In this document: one piece after another, positions 19,207 to 28,315 of the stretch
Numbering within the stretch: the stretch's first letter is position 1
Layout of the letters: every line of letters starts with the position of its first letter
Assembly: GCF_011927625.1 (NCBI RefSeq)
Contig: NZ_JAATIZ010000001.1
Location: forward strand, 496,001 to 560,000
Direction of reading: 5' to 3'
From: Paenalcaligenes hominis
Lineage (GTDB): Bacteria > Pseudomonadota > Gammaproteobacteria > Burkholderiales > Burkholderiaceae_B
DNA length: 64,000 bases
Position numbers and translations under genes: made by a program
The notes under the pieces: generated by a model
Told to the model about the DNA's origin: nothing
Seen by the model: the letters and a program-made list of their open reading frames with translations, nothing else
Databases searched by the model: none

Positions 19207-20311
19207 TTAGACTCCTTGTTTGAGGCTAGCTTCAATGAATGGGTCCAGATCGCCATCGAGTACACGCTGCGTGTTTGAAATTTCCACGTTTGTGCGTAAG
19301 TCTTTAATGCGGCTTTGATCCAACACATAGGAACGAATTTGGTGACCCCAGCCTACATCGCTTTTGGAGTCTTCGAGTTTTTGTTGCTCGGCCATTCGTT
19401 GGCGCATTTCTAACTCGAAGAGACGCGATTTCAGCATTTGCATTGCCTCAGCGCGGTTGCGGTGCTGTGAACGATCGTTTTGACACTGCACTACAATACC
19501 GGTGGGCTCGTGCGTTAAGCGCACGGCAGAATCCGTTTTGTTAACGTGCTGCCCCCCAGCGCCACTAGCGCGGTAGGTATCAACACGCAAGTCGGCGGGG
19601 TTGACCTCGATCTCAAAGGAGTCATCGACTTCGGGGTAAACAAACACGCTACTAAATGAGGTGTGACGACCGTGATTGGAGTCAAAAGGGCTTTTGCGTA
19701 CAAGACGATGCACCCCTGTTTCGGTGCGTAATAAGCCATAAGCGTATTCGCCTTCGATTTTAATCGTGGCCGACTTGATGCCTGCGACCTCGCCATCAGA
19801 CTGTTCAAGAATTTCGACTTTAAAGTCTTTGTGCTCGGCATAACGTACGTATTGGCGTAACAGCATAGAGGCCCAGTCTTGGGCTTCGGTGCCGCCTGCG
19901 CCCGCTTGGATATCTAAGAAGCAATTAAGATTGTCAGCAGGGTTTGAGAACATGCGACGGAATTCAAATTCCTCGATGCGCTTTCCTAATTGGTGGATGT
20001 CAGACTCAATAGACATTAAGGTGTCGTCGTCATTATCCATAGCAGCTAACTCAAACAGCTCTTGGGCATCAACTAGACCTTGATGGATTTCATCTAGGCC
20101 ATGAACCACTGTTTCTAAGCTTTTTTTCTCACGCCCAAGCTCTTGAGCGCGTTCGTGGTCATCCCAAATGTGAGGGTTTTCAAACTCGGCATTGACTACG
20201 TGTAAGCGATGCGCTTTTTCATCGTAGTCAAAGATACCTCCGCAGTTCGAGGGTGCGTTCGAGGTAATCCTCGAGTTGAGCTTCGATTTGATTGATGTGT
20301 TCTGATTCCAT
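19207..20311 (-). CDS. prfB: Peptide chain release factor 2, with programmed +1 frameshift
   Basis: RF2 ends translation at UGA and UAA. The gene is read in two frames. The ATG at 20311 opens 27 codons ending in CTT and an in-frame TGA at 20230-20228. A +1 shift at CTT TGA C continues in the second frame to 19207, giving 367 residues in total. The stop-reading tripeptide SPF is in [11 protein letters not shown], and the GGQ peptidyl-release motif is in [13 protein letters not shown]. The last codons carry the ribosome site for the downstream SDR gene. This is autoregulation: low RF2 favours the shift and more RF2. Confidence 0.97.
20225..20245 (-). promoter_or_regulatory. Programmed +1 frameshift site of prfB
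   Basis: On the minus strand the order is GGAGG, TAT, CTT, TGA, C. This reproduces the conserved RF2 recoding signal: an internal Shine-Dalgarno-like sequence three bases before the slippery CUU, a UGA stop, and a C after it that weakens termination. Confidence 0.95.
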
Positions 20312-20399
20312 CTTTGTATCCTGGTTAATAATTTGATTTATTATGCATTTGCACTATTTTAGCGAATTTTACGCTTTATGCAGAAAATGGATTCAAGAA

Positions 20400-22046
20400 T
20401 CAGTAAAGAGCGAGCGTAGAGGTGGGGTGGGAGTGTACATCTTGCGTTTTTTGTGAACTAAAGGAAAAGCAGTCAATGAGCTGATGCAAGGCTTGTACCT
20501 GAGTGAGTTGGACTGTGGTTTCATGTGCCGCTTGGTCCATTAGTCTTAGTTTTTGATTCGTAGTACGAGACAAATCGGTGACGGTTTGATGCATGTGAGT
20601 AACTTGATCTTTTTGTTCAGCAAAACCGTAAGCTACCTGCGTCATAATAGTTTGCACTTCATTCATAGTCTGCGCTATTTTTTCGCTAAAGTTATGGGCC
20701 TGCTGTGCAGAACTGCTGCCGCGTTCTATTTGCTCAACATTGGTGGTGATTAAGCGCTCGATATCTTGCGAGGCTTGTGCTGAACGTAGAGCGAGTTGCC
20801 GCACCTCTGCAGCGACTACCGCAAAGCCTCGGCCTTCTGAGCCGGCGCGCGCTGCTTCAACGGCGGCATTTAATGCTAATAAATTCGTTTGAAAAGAGAT
20901 GGTTTGTATCAGCTCTACAATGCCGCGGATCTGTTGCGTGCTCTGCTGAATCGCTTGCATAGCTTGAGTCATTTGGGCTGAGCTTAGGCTTCCGGCTTGC
21001 ATAAGCTGTGCTGCATGTTGACTCAATTCATGGGCTTGGGCTATTTGCTGGCTTTGGTTAAAAATATTGTGACTCACTAACTGACACGTCTGCTCGGTCT
21101 TTTCAAGTTGATGATTTTGTTTTTCGCTTAGGTCGCGTAGATCGCTGTGGTTTTGGACTAGGCGTTGAGAAGCATGTTGTAAATCATCACTATGTTGGTG
21201 TACGGTGCGCAGTGTATGTTGCAAGCCTGTACCAATTCCATTTAATGCATGCAGTAGTTGCCCTAGCTCATCGTGACGTTGATGAATAATATGGGCCTGT
21301 AAGTCCCCTGCTGCAAGCCGACGCGCTTGTGTCATGCTTTGGCGTAAGGGCTGACGAATGGATCCATAAAGCCGCCATAAACCTAATCCACTGCCTAACA
21401 ACATGGCGCATAAGCTGATCAAAGCCAAACCATACGCACTACGACTTTTGCGCGTGGCCTCATTCACATCATTCTCTACTCGTTCGCGTTGGCTTTGGTT
21501 AATTTGTGCGAGTAACGCGCTGAGTTGATGGGTGGTGTCTTGATAGGCCTGGTTAAATAACAGCGCTTGTGCCATTAAGGTGTTGGGCAAAGCAATACGC
21601 ACCGTGCCGTCGTCGTCTTCTATCTCCCCTGATGCAATGGCTAGAGCATTTTTCTGAGCGGAGCTTAACTCGGCAGCTAACGCATAAGCTTGCTCGAAGC
21701 CCTTTTGCTCTGCTTCGGCAAGAGGGCTGGTCTGAATTAAGTAGCGTAGGCTTTGAGGGTGATCTGGAGCGCCATGAAACACAGAGGCGTGTTGCTCGTA
21801 ACGCTGTTTGAACTCGGGCTGCTCGCTTGAAACAAAAGCCATGGCATCGCGGGCCATGGCTTCAGTGATAGAGGTAAACTCATTAATACTATGCGCCACT
21901 TGGAATCGAGTGGTTTGAGCCTGTTGCAGCTGAGTAATAGTACGCGTTAAATGGATGAGAGCGCTGTACGTAAGTAAAGCAAAAACGACGAGCAGAACAA
22001 AATAAACAATAAAACTGCTCTTAATCGTAAAGTGCGTTTTTGACAT
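20400..22046 (-). CDS. Methyl-accepting chemotaxis protein
   Basis: The 548-residue receptor has TM1 at about residues 11-31, a roughly 170-residue periplasmic helical sensor, TM2 near 204-225, a HAMP linker ([20 protein letters not shown]) and a cytoplasmic signalling rod. The highly conserved hairpin tip that contacts CheA and CheW is present ([20 protein letters not shown]). No CheR-binding NWETF-type pentapeptide ends the protein. No other chemotaxis gene is nearby, so it is an orphan receptor. The ligand is unknown; the helical sensor resembles four-helix-bundle receptors. Confidence 0.93.
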   Translation of the reverse strand: MSKTHFTIKSSFIVYFVLLVVFALLTYSALIHLTRTITQLQQAQTTRFQVAHSINEFTSITEAMARDAMAFVSSEQPEFKQRYEQHASVFHGAPDHPQSLRYLIQTSPLAEAEQKGFEQAYALAAELSSAQKNALAIASGEIEDDDGTVRIALPNTLMAQALLFNQAYQDTTHQLSALLAQINQSQRERVENDVNEATRKSRSAYGLALISLCAMLLGSGLGLWRLYGSIRQPLRQSMTQARRLAAGDLQAHIIHQRHDELGQLLHALNGIGTGLQHTLRTVHQHSDDLQHASQRLVQNHSDLRDLSEKQNHQLEKTEQTCQLVSHNIFNQSQQIAQAHELSQHAAQLMQAGSLSSAQMTQAMQAIQQSTQQIRGIVELIQTISFQTNLLALNAAVEAARAGSEGRGFAVVAAEVRQLALRSAQASQDIERLITTNVEQIERGSSSAQQAHNFSEKIAQTMNEVQTIMTQVAYGFAEQKDQVTHMHQTVTDLSRTTNQKLRLMDQAAHETTVQLTQVQALHQLIDCFSFSSQKTQDVHSHPTSTLALY

Positions 22047-22153
22047 GACACATAACCATAATAAAAAAGCGAAATAAGTAGGTTATGGTTACATTTTTAT
22101 ATGACAGCAGCGTGTCATAGCGTTCGAGGAACGCTAGCAAGATTTAACAGTGT

Positions 22154-22426
22154 TTAGCGACGACGACGGTGGTTGCTAGCGCCAGTAGGGGCGTTGTTAT
22201 TGCGTTTAGGCAAATGACGGAAAGTAATGCGACCTTTAGTTAGGTCATAGGGGGACATTTCTAGCGTCACTTCATCGCCAGCTAAAATACGAATATGGTG
22301 ACGACGCATTCTGCCGCCTGTATAAGCGATCACAGGGTGGCCATTTTCTAATACAACACGATAACGGGAATCAGGTAATACTTCAGTAACGGAACCGTGC
22401 ATTTCCAATAGTTCTTCTTTTGACAT
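22154..22426 (-). CDS. infA: Translation initiation factor IF-1 with basic C-terminal extension
   Basis: IF-1 blocks the ribosomal A site during initiation. Residues 1-72 form the S1-like OB fold ([50 protein letters not shown]). A roughly 18-residue tail rich in Asn and Arg follows, making 90 residues rather than the usual 72; such longer IF-1 paralogues are common in betaproteobacteria. The gene has a strong promoter and a long structured leader, so expression is probably tuned after transcription starts. Confidence 0.95.
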   Translation of the reverse strand: MSKEELLEMHGSVTEVLPDSRYRVVLENGHPVIAYTGGRMRRHHIRILAGDEVTLEMSPYDLTKGRITFRHLPKRNNNAPTGASNHRRRR

Positions 22427-22609
22427 AATAAAGTCCTTTTTAAATTAAAAAAGCCTAATGCTCTAACGAGATGCAAGTTCGTTAAAGGAAACAAGGGCGC
22501 TGTCGCAGTACTGACTGCGATAAAAGAGAGGAGCCTTGGGCTCCGGTGCTATGGCACCGATGGGACAGTGGACGTAGGCACATGCCTAGGTGAAAAACAA
22601 CTTTAAGCA
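22427..22609 (-). promoter_or_regulatory. Long structured 5' leader of infA
   Basis: From the predicted start of transcription to the ATG there are about 180 bases. Four hairpins stand in tandem (plus-strand coordinates): CGGTGC/GCACCG at 22544-22559, GGAGCC/GGCTCC at 22530-22544, TCGCAGT/ACTGCGA at 22503-22520, and TAACGA/TCGTTA at 22464-22484. A weak A/U stem at 22436-22453 would pair with part of the AAGGA ribosome site. Long leaders of this kind are known for cold-shock genes; I do not recognise a named riboswitch. Confidence 0.65.
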
Positions 22610-22615
22610 ATTTAT

Positions 22616-22644
22616 AGTATAGGCCAAAAGCCTTTTTTGGTCAA
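22616..22644 (-). promoter_or_regulatory. Sigma-70 promoter of infA
   Basis: On the minus strand TTGACC (22644-22639) and TATACT (22621-22616) are separated by exactly 17 bases. This is a near-consensus housekeeping promoter and predicts transcription starting near 22609. Confidence 0.8.
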
Positions 22645-22758
22645 GGACTTACGATGTAAGGTTAGGGTGACGCCTAGGTTTATCAGATGGCTTTCTATAT
22701 AATTTTCAGTTTCGGAGACACGAACGAAGCCGCTTAATAGCTTCTGCAAGGATAAAAC

Positions 22759-23670
22759 ATGAATCAAAAACTCACGCCCTCGGCGGTCTTGCTGTTGGTA
22801 ATAGCGACATTTTTATGGGCGGGAAATGCAGTAGTGGGGCGCGTGATCAGCGAGATGATTCCACCTATTACATTGAATTTTATTCGGTGGTTCATTGCGT
22901 TTGGTATTTTGTGTCTGTTTGGGGGCAAGATATTACGGCCAGGCAGTGCGTTATGGCGTCATTGGCGCCATTATGCGTTATTAGGCTTACTCGGGGTCGG
23001 CCTATACAACGCAATGCAATACATGGCACTACACAGCTCCTCGCCAATTAATGTCACGCTGGTCAATGCCAGTATGCCTATTTGGATGCTGTTAATTGGG
23101 CGTTTGTTTTTTAATTCCACTATTTCATTGCGCCAATTAGGTGGTGCTTTATTGTCACTCTTAGGTGTGGCGATTATTTTGATTCGTGGTGATCTTAGCG
23201 AATTGGTGCATTTTCGTTTTGTAATTGGCGATATTTATATGGTGTTCGCCACGATTGTTTGGGCATTTTATAGCTGGCTTTTAAGCCAAGATCGGCACGA
23301 GCCCGAAATGAAACAAAACTGGTCTACCTTATTACTTGCTCAGGTTACCTTTGGTGTGATGTGGTCAGGGGCTTTTTCTATTGGCGAGTGGGCATTAACC
23401 GATTGGCATATTGAGTGGAGCTGGGGGTTAGGGTTAGCCTTGTTTTACGTGGCAGTCGGGCCTGCCATTATCGCATTTAGATGCTGGGGTCTGGGCGTGC
23501 AGCGGGTAGGGCCGGCTATGGCGGGCTTTTTTGCAAATTTAATGCCGTTATTTGCCGCGTTGCTGTCGTTGGTTTTTTTAGGTCAAGCCCCAGAGCTGTA
23601 TCATGGACTGGCCTTTTTATTAATCGTTGGCGGAATTGTCTACGCCTCCAGAGCTAGCGTTCCCGCTTAA
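22759..23670 (+). CDS. EamA/DMT-superfamily transporter
   Basis: The 303-residue membrane protein has ten predicted helices formed by two EamA repeats, typical of drug/metabolite transporters that export amino acids or metabolites. The N-terminal repeat shows FLWAGNAVVGRVISEMIPP and FIRWFIAF, and the second repeat begins with YMVFATIVWAFYSWLL. It is a monocistronic gene divergent from infA; TATAAT at 22698-22703 is a possible minus-10. The substrate cannot be predicted. Confidence 0.88.
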   Translation: MNQKLTPSAVLLLVIATFLWAGNAVVGRVISEMIPPITLNFIRWFIAFGILCLFGGKILRPGSALWRHWRHYALLGLLGVGLYNAMQYMALHSSSPINVTLVNASMPIWMLLIGRLFFNSTISLRQLGGALLSLLGVAIILIRGDLSELVHFRFVIGDIYMVFATIVWAFYSWLLSQDRHEPEMKQNWSTLLLAQVTFGVMWSGAFSIGEWALTDWHIEWSWGLGLALFYVAVGPAIIAFRCWGLGVQRVGPAMAGFFANLMPLFAALLSLVFLGQAPELYHGLAFLLIVGGIVYASRASVPA

Positions 23671-23714
23671 TACGTGCTAGATAGTGCGCCCTGTCCCGCA
23701 GGGCGCACGGGGTA

Positions 23715-25418
23715 TTAGTGGGCAAACTCCACCATAAGCTGCAATTGACTTTGGCCATTCCAGTGATTTACATCCAGTCGGTAAGCCATTTCAATGTGGT
23801 CGTGAACGGGTTGATTTTGATTAAACCAGATGGCGTCAAAGATCAAACCGTCGCGCTCTACGCGCAGTTTCAAATGTTTTTCCTTAAGCACACGTTGATG
23901 CACAACACGAAAACTGTCTACAAAAGTAGGCGCAGGGAAACCGGCCCCCCAGACTTGTTGGCTTAGCAAAGCGGCAGTAGGAATATCCATAAACTCAACG
24001 GCCAAAGATCCGTCATGCTCAATGACAGGATCAAACTGGGTTTTGCCGGTGAATTCCACTACCGCTTGATCAAAAGCTTGCTCAAATAGCCTTAGGCTGT
24101 TTTGGTGGATACTTAAGCCTGCTGCCATCGAGTGTCCCCCAAATTTTAAAATTAATCCGGGGTGTTTTTTGGATACTAAATCTAATACGTCGCGTAAATG
24201 CACATCAGGAATAGAACGGCCTGAGCCTTTAAGTTCTCCGTTATCGCCGGGAGCAAAGGCAATAGTAGGGCGCCAGTAGCGTTCTTTCAATCGGGAAGCC
24301 ACCAGTCCCACTACCCCTTGATGCCAGTCAGCCTGATGGACGCACACACTAGCGCGTGGCTCCATTTGCATCATTTGCTCTACAGAGCGCAGCGCAGTTT
24401 GATGCATTTGGGTTTCAATTTGACGGCGCGCTTGATTAATACGGTCTAGCTCTTGAGCCAACTCCATCGCTTCAAGTGGGTCGTCAGTGCATAAGCAGCG
24501 AATCCCGATACTCATGTCCTCGAGCCGTCCAGCTGCATTAATACGAGGGCCTACCGCAAAGCCTAAATCAAACGCATTGGCGAGTTGGGGCTGTCGTCCT
24601 GCGATAGCAAATAAGGCTTGAATACCTGCATGGGCGTTGCCTTGACGAATTTGCTTTAGACCTTGAGCCACCAGTAAGCGATTATTGGCGTCCAGTTTAA
24701 CCACATCGGCTACGGTGCCTAAAGCCAGAATGTCTGCGAGTTGATCAAGACGGGGCTGGTCCTCCAGATCAAATGCGCCGCGTTCCCGCAGTTCAGCGCG
24801 TAAAGCCAACATAAGATAAAAAATAACGCCAACGCCAGCAAGATTTTTAGAAGGAAACGCACACTGTGGATGGCTGGGGTTAATAATAGCTGCCGCAGCA
24901 GGAAGGGTGTCGCCAGGCAAGTGGTGATCAGTAATGAGCACTTGCATGCCCAGTTGGTTTGCTAATGCAACGCCTTCTACACTTGCAATGCCGTTGTCTA
25001 CGGTGACGATCAAATCGGGTTTACCGTTTGGATGGTGCAATAGCAGCTCAACGACCTCAGGGGACAAACCGTATCCTGTTTCAAATCGATTGGGGACGAA
25101 AAAATCCACATCGGCCCCCATTTCACTTAATGCGCGCATCCCAATGGCACACGCAGTTGCCCCATCGCAGTCGTAGTCAGCCACAATAACAATGCGTAGC
25201 TGTTCCTCTATGGCATCCGCTAATAGCTGTGTTCCTTTATTAATATCATGCAAGCTATGCGGGGCTAGTAAGGCGTTCCAACGGGAGCTCGTTTGCTGCA
25301 CATCGGTGACGTGACGGGCTGCAAACAATTGTGCTAATAATGGATGTAATCCAGCATGAGTCAGTTGATCTGCGATATCGGGCTGTGAGGGACGAGGACT
25401 TAAGACTGGACGAGCCAA
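23715..25418 (-). CDS. recJ: Single-stranded-DNA-specific 5'-3' exonuclease RecJ
   Basis: RecJ degrades single-stranded DNA in recombination and mismatch repair. I place the start at the TTG at 25418, with GGAG six bases before it, giving 567 residues; an in-frame ATG exists at 25460. DHH-family metal motifs are present: DYDCDGATA, NRFETGYGL, TVDNGI, and DHHLPGD. Further on are GRLEDMSIGI and the DHHA1 motif GGHSMAAGL, ending in an OB-type domain. It overlaps the 3' end of the RpfE-like gene by 19 bp, so the two are probably translationally coupled. Confidence 0.95.
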   Translation of the reverse strand: MARPVLSPRPSQPDIADQLTHAGLHPLLAQLFAARHVTDVQQTSSRWNALLAPHSLHDINKGTQLLADAIEEQLRIVIVADYDCDGATACAIGMRALSEMGADVDFFVPNRFETGYGLSPEVVELLLHHPNGKPDLIVTVDNGIASVEGVALANQLGMQVLITDHHLPGDTLPAAAAIINPSHPQCAFPSKNLAGVGVIFYLMLALRAELRERGAFDLEDQPRLDQLADILALGTVADVVKLDANNRLLVAQGLKQIRQGNAHAGIQALFAIAGRQPQLANAFDLGFAVGPRINAAGRLEDMSIGIRCLCTDDPLEAMELAQELDRINQARRQIETQMHQTALRSVEQMMQMEPRASVCVHQADWHQGVVGLVASRLKERYWRPTIAFAPGDNGELKGSGRSIPDVHLRDVLDLVSKKHPGLILKFGGHSMAAGLSIHQNSLRLFEQAFDQAVVEFTGKTQFDPVIEHDGSLAVEFMDIPTAALLSQQVWGAGFPAPTFVDSFRVVHQRVLKEKHLKLRVERDGLIFDAIWFNQNQPVHDHIEMAYRLDVNHWNGQSQLQLMVEFAH

Positions 25419-26350
25419 TGTGATCTCCAAGTAGAGGTGGGTTGCATAAAACGGTGCCAAAAACGTGTGGGTCGTGGACTAGCAATCAATAGCTGTTCGG
25501 TATTAGTTAAGACGAGATCCGGCTGATGGGATAGCTCTGTCTTGAGCTCAAGGTCTAATTGCTGCAAGCTTTGCAACCAAAGCCCCCAGTCTTGGCGTAA
25601 ATACGGTTCGGTCAATGTATCAAACAGCTGATAGGGACGAGGTTGAGGTTGCCACGCATTTCCAGCGAGTCCACCCACGGGCCATAAACTGTTGATGGGA
25701 GGTAAACCGTGATGAAGACGGGCTTGATTCACAGGATGATTAAAATACAGCATTTGCAGCTCGTTGACAAAACGCCGCCATTCTCGGGTGGCCGGGTTTT
25801 GATCCCACCAGTCGTTTACAGCACTACGACTAACAAGTGCTGGGCTAGCAAACACGGCAGGTAATTCTATTGCACTATGCAGTTGCCAGTGGTGGGCAGA
25901 CCAAGGTTCTAGACGAAAACCAGTGCCTTCGCAGAGTAATTGCGCTGCGTTAAGTAGCTCATGACTCTGCTCGGGGGTAATCTGTAAGTCTGTTGCTGGG
26001 ATTAAAGCGGCTCCGTCTCTAGAGGGGGCTAAGTGCACCAGCTCGGCTAACCAAAAGGGCTTATCTGGGGCGATGGTTGGTGTTTTTTCTGCCTTGGATG
26101 CTAACAAAAGAGCTAAAGCTGCGTTATGCTTTGCTGTCGCAGCAGGAAAACCTGCTTGCTCCACCTGCCACGCCTCAAGTGCAGTACAACGAGTCTGGTC
26201 TAGAGCAGGCCGAACTATTTTACTTTGGCATTGGTCCAAATAGCGAACTAAGTTCGGCGCGTAAGTAGGGAGGTGCTTTATTAGCTCGGCGGCCATCGGA
26301 GCCGGAGCCAGCGCTTCACTTAATACAATACAGGAATTAGCAGCAGTCAT
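25400..26350 (-). CDS. RpfE-like protein of unknown function, recJ partner
   Basis: This 316-residue cytoplasmic protein belongs to the family placed beside recJ in many beta- and gammaproteobacteria, including RpfE of the Xanthomonas rpf cluster. It is often called a cofactor-independent phosphoglycerate mutase-like protein, but I see no metal-binding pattern that supports enzymatic activity. The most conserved part is a NHPVNQARLHHGLPPINSLW stretch followed by PVGGLAGN. The overlap with recJ suggests a linked role, but the function is unknown. It is divergent from lolC with only 14 bp between the starts. Confidence 0.75.
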   Translation of the reverse strand: MTAANSCIVLSEALAPAPMAAELIKHLPTYAPNLVRYLDQCQSKIVRPALDQTRCTALEAWQVEQAGFPAATAKHNAALALLLASKAEKTPTIAPDKPFWLAELVHLAPSRDGAALIPATDLQITPEQSHELLNAAQLLCEGTGFRLEPWSAHHWQLHSAIELPAVFASPALVSRSAVNDWWDQNPATREWRRFVNELQMLYFNHPVNQARLHHGLPPINSLWPVGGLAGNAWQPQPRPYQLFDTLTEPYLRQDWGLWLQSLQQLDLELKTELSHQPDLVLTNTEQLLIASPRPTRFWHRFMQPTSTWRSHWLVQS

Positions 26351-26364
26351 TAACGGTAAAGTCT

Positions 26365-27636
26365 ATGTTTTATGAGTTTTGGGTAGGCGCGCGTTACGCA
26401 GGTTTAGCGCGAAGTGGTCGGGGGGCTAAGCGTAAAGATCGCTTTGTGTCATTTATAGCGGCCAGTTCCATGACCGGGATTGCCCTAGGGGTAGCAGCAT
26501 TAATTATTGTGCTTTCGGTGATGAACGGGTTTCAGACCCAAGTTCGTGACCGCATGCTGTCGGTGTTACCACATATTGAATTATATGTGCGTAGCCAATC
26601 CCATCAAGAAGTATTATCGCATTGGCAGGCTCTAGCGAACAGTGCTGAGGAAAACAAACAAGTGGCTGGGGCGGCTCCTTTTGTGGCGGCACAGGCTATG
26701 TTGGTGCGCGGTGAAAAAATTAATGGGGTTCAAATCCGCGGCATTGATCCGGCTTTAGAACACCAAGTGTCAGAGCTCGCTGATCAGATGGTAGTAAACC
26801 AGTTAGACAGTCTTGAAGAAGGGCAGTTCGGCTTGATTTTAGGTCTGCAGTTAGCGCAAACGCTTGGGGTGCGCGAGGGCGACACGTTAATGCTTATGGC
26901 CCCCCAAGGCAGCATTTCGCCAGCTGGTTTTGCGCCGCGTATGCGTCAGTTTACCGTAGTCGGGTTGTACTCATCCGGCCATTATGAATATGACTCGACC
27001 TTGGCCTTTGTCCATTACGAGGATGCGGCACGTGTTTTCAGAGACAGCGGTAACAGTGGCGTGCGCTTGCGTATCCACGATATGCAGAAAGCCCCTCAAG
27101 TGGCCGAGCAACTGCGTATGGCTTTACCCCTTAGTGTGTATGTCAGCGATTGGACCCAAAATAACAAAACCTGGTTTGCGGCTGTTCAAACTGAAAAACG
27201 CATGATGTTTTTAATCCTAACCTTAATTGTGGCGGTGGCAGCGTTTAATCTGTTGTCTTCTTTAGTCATGGCGGTCAAAGATAAACGCAGTGACATTGCA
27301 ATTTTGCGCACCATTGGGGCTACCCCCTCAAGCATTGGGCTGATCTTTTTAGTCCAAGGGGCATTAATCGGGGTGTTGGGCACACTAATTGGTGTTAGCT
27401 TAGGGGCGCTGGTGGCTTACAACATTGATGTCATCGTGCCATTTTTAGAAAACCTGACAGGTCAAGAGTTCTTGCCTCAACAAATCTACTTTATTAGTCA
27501 AATGCCGTCTAACCCCTCTGTGATGGATATGGTGATTATTGGTGTCACCTCATTGGTGTTGTCGTTATTAGCAACGCTGTACCCCAGCTGGCGTGCCTCT
27601 AAACTTCAACCTGCACAGGTATTACGCCATGATTAA
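26365..27636 (+). CDS. lolC: Lipoprotein-releasing ABC transporter permease LolC/LolE type
   Basis: The Lol complex extracts lipoproteins from the inner membrane for delivery to LolA. The 423-residue permease has TM1 near residues 33-55 (TGIALGVAALIIVLSVMNGF), a large periplasmic domain, and a C-terminal FtsX-like unit with three helices (from about 275). GARYAGLA at the N-terminus and DIAILRTIGATP before TM3 are family hallmarks. Only one permease gene accompanies lolD, unlike the lolC-lolD-lolE set of E. coli. A single-permease, LolF-like homodimeric transporter or a second copy elsewhere are both possible. Confidence 0.93.
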   Translation: MFYEFWVGARYAGLARSGRGAKRKDRFVSFIAASSMTGIALGVAALIIVLSVMNGFQTQVRDRMLSVLPHIELYVRSQSHQEVLSHWQALANSAEENKQVAGAAPFVAAQAMLVRGEKINGVQIRGIDPALEHQVSELADQMVVNQLDSLEEGQFGLILGLQLAQTLGVREGDTLMLMAPQGSISPAGFAPRMRQFTVVGLYSSGHYEYDSTLAFVHYEDAARVFRDSGNSGVRLRIHDMQKAPQVAEQLRMALPLSVYVSDWTQNNKTWFAAVQTEKRMMFLILTLIVAVAAFNLLSSLVMAVKDKRSDIAILRTIGATPSSIGLIFLVQGALIGVLGTLIGVSLGALVAYNIDVIVPFLENLTGQEFLPQQIYFISQMPSNPSVMDMVIIGVTSLVLSLLATLYPSWRASKLQPAQVLRHD

Positions 27637-28315
27637 AAAAGAGTTAGTCATTCAAGCTGACCACATCCAACGCAGCTATATAGATGGTGGCAACACGGTC
27701 GATGTGTTGCGTGATGTCAATTTGCATGTGCACGCCGGCGAAATGGTAGCTATTGTGGGCGCTTCGGGTTCGGGGAAAAGCACACTGCTGCATGTGTTAG
27801 GCTTATTAGATCAAGCCAGCGCGGGCACCTTAAAGGTGGCTGGGCAAAATGCGGACCGCCTCAATGAGAAAAACCGTAGTCAAATACGTAATCGTCATTT
27901 AGGTTTTGTGTATCAGTTTCATCATTTACTGCCAGAATTTACGGCGCTAGATAATGTGGCGATGCCATTGATTGTGCGGCGAGTACCGCGAGCCGAGGCC
28001 AGAGAGCACGCCTTACAACTCATCGAGCAGGTCGGCCTAGCCCAGCGGGCGTTGCATTATCCCGGGCAGCTTTCAGGGGGCGAACGCCAGCGCATTGCTT
28101 TAGCGCGTGCGCTCGTTACTCGGCCCGACTGCGTATTGGCCGATGAGCCCACAGGAAACTTGGATCGCGAAACGGCACAATCTATGTTTGAGTTATTGCA
28201 ATCCATGAATCAAGAGCTAGGCATTGCGTTTGTGATTGTGACGCATGACCCAGCGTTGGCCGCATTGGCTCATAGACAATTAAATATGGAACAAGGAGTC
28301 TTGCACGGATGTTAA
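27629..28315 (+). CDS. lolD: Lipoprotein-releasing ABC transporter ATPase LolD
   Basis: LolD powers lipoprotein release by the Lol permease. The ATG at 27629 overlaps the lolC stop by eight bases, giving 228 residues; a longer frame is open upstream inside lolC. Walker A is GASGSGKST, the Q-loop lies in FVYQFHHLLPEFTALDNV, the ABC signature is LSGGERQRIA, Walker B is VLADEPTG, and the switch His is in VTHD. The gene also overlaps tatD by seven bases, making a tight three-gene unit. Confidence 0.96.
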   Translation: MIKKELVIQADHIQRSYIDGGNTVDVLRDVNLHVHAGEMVAIVGASGSGKSTLLHVLGLLDQASAGTLKVAGQNADRLNEKNRSQIRNRHLGFVYQFHHLLPEFTALDNVAMPLIVRRVPRAEAREHALQLIEQVGLAQRALHYPGQLSGGERQRIALARALVTRPDCVLADEPTGNLDRETAQSMFELLQSMNQELGIAFVIVTHDPALAALAHRQLNMEQGVLHGC

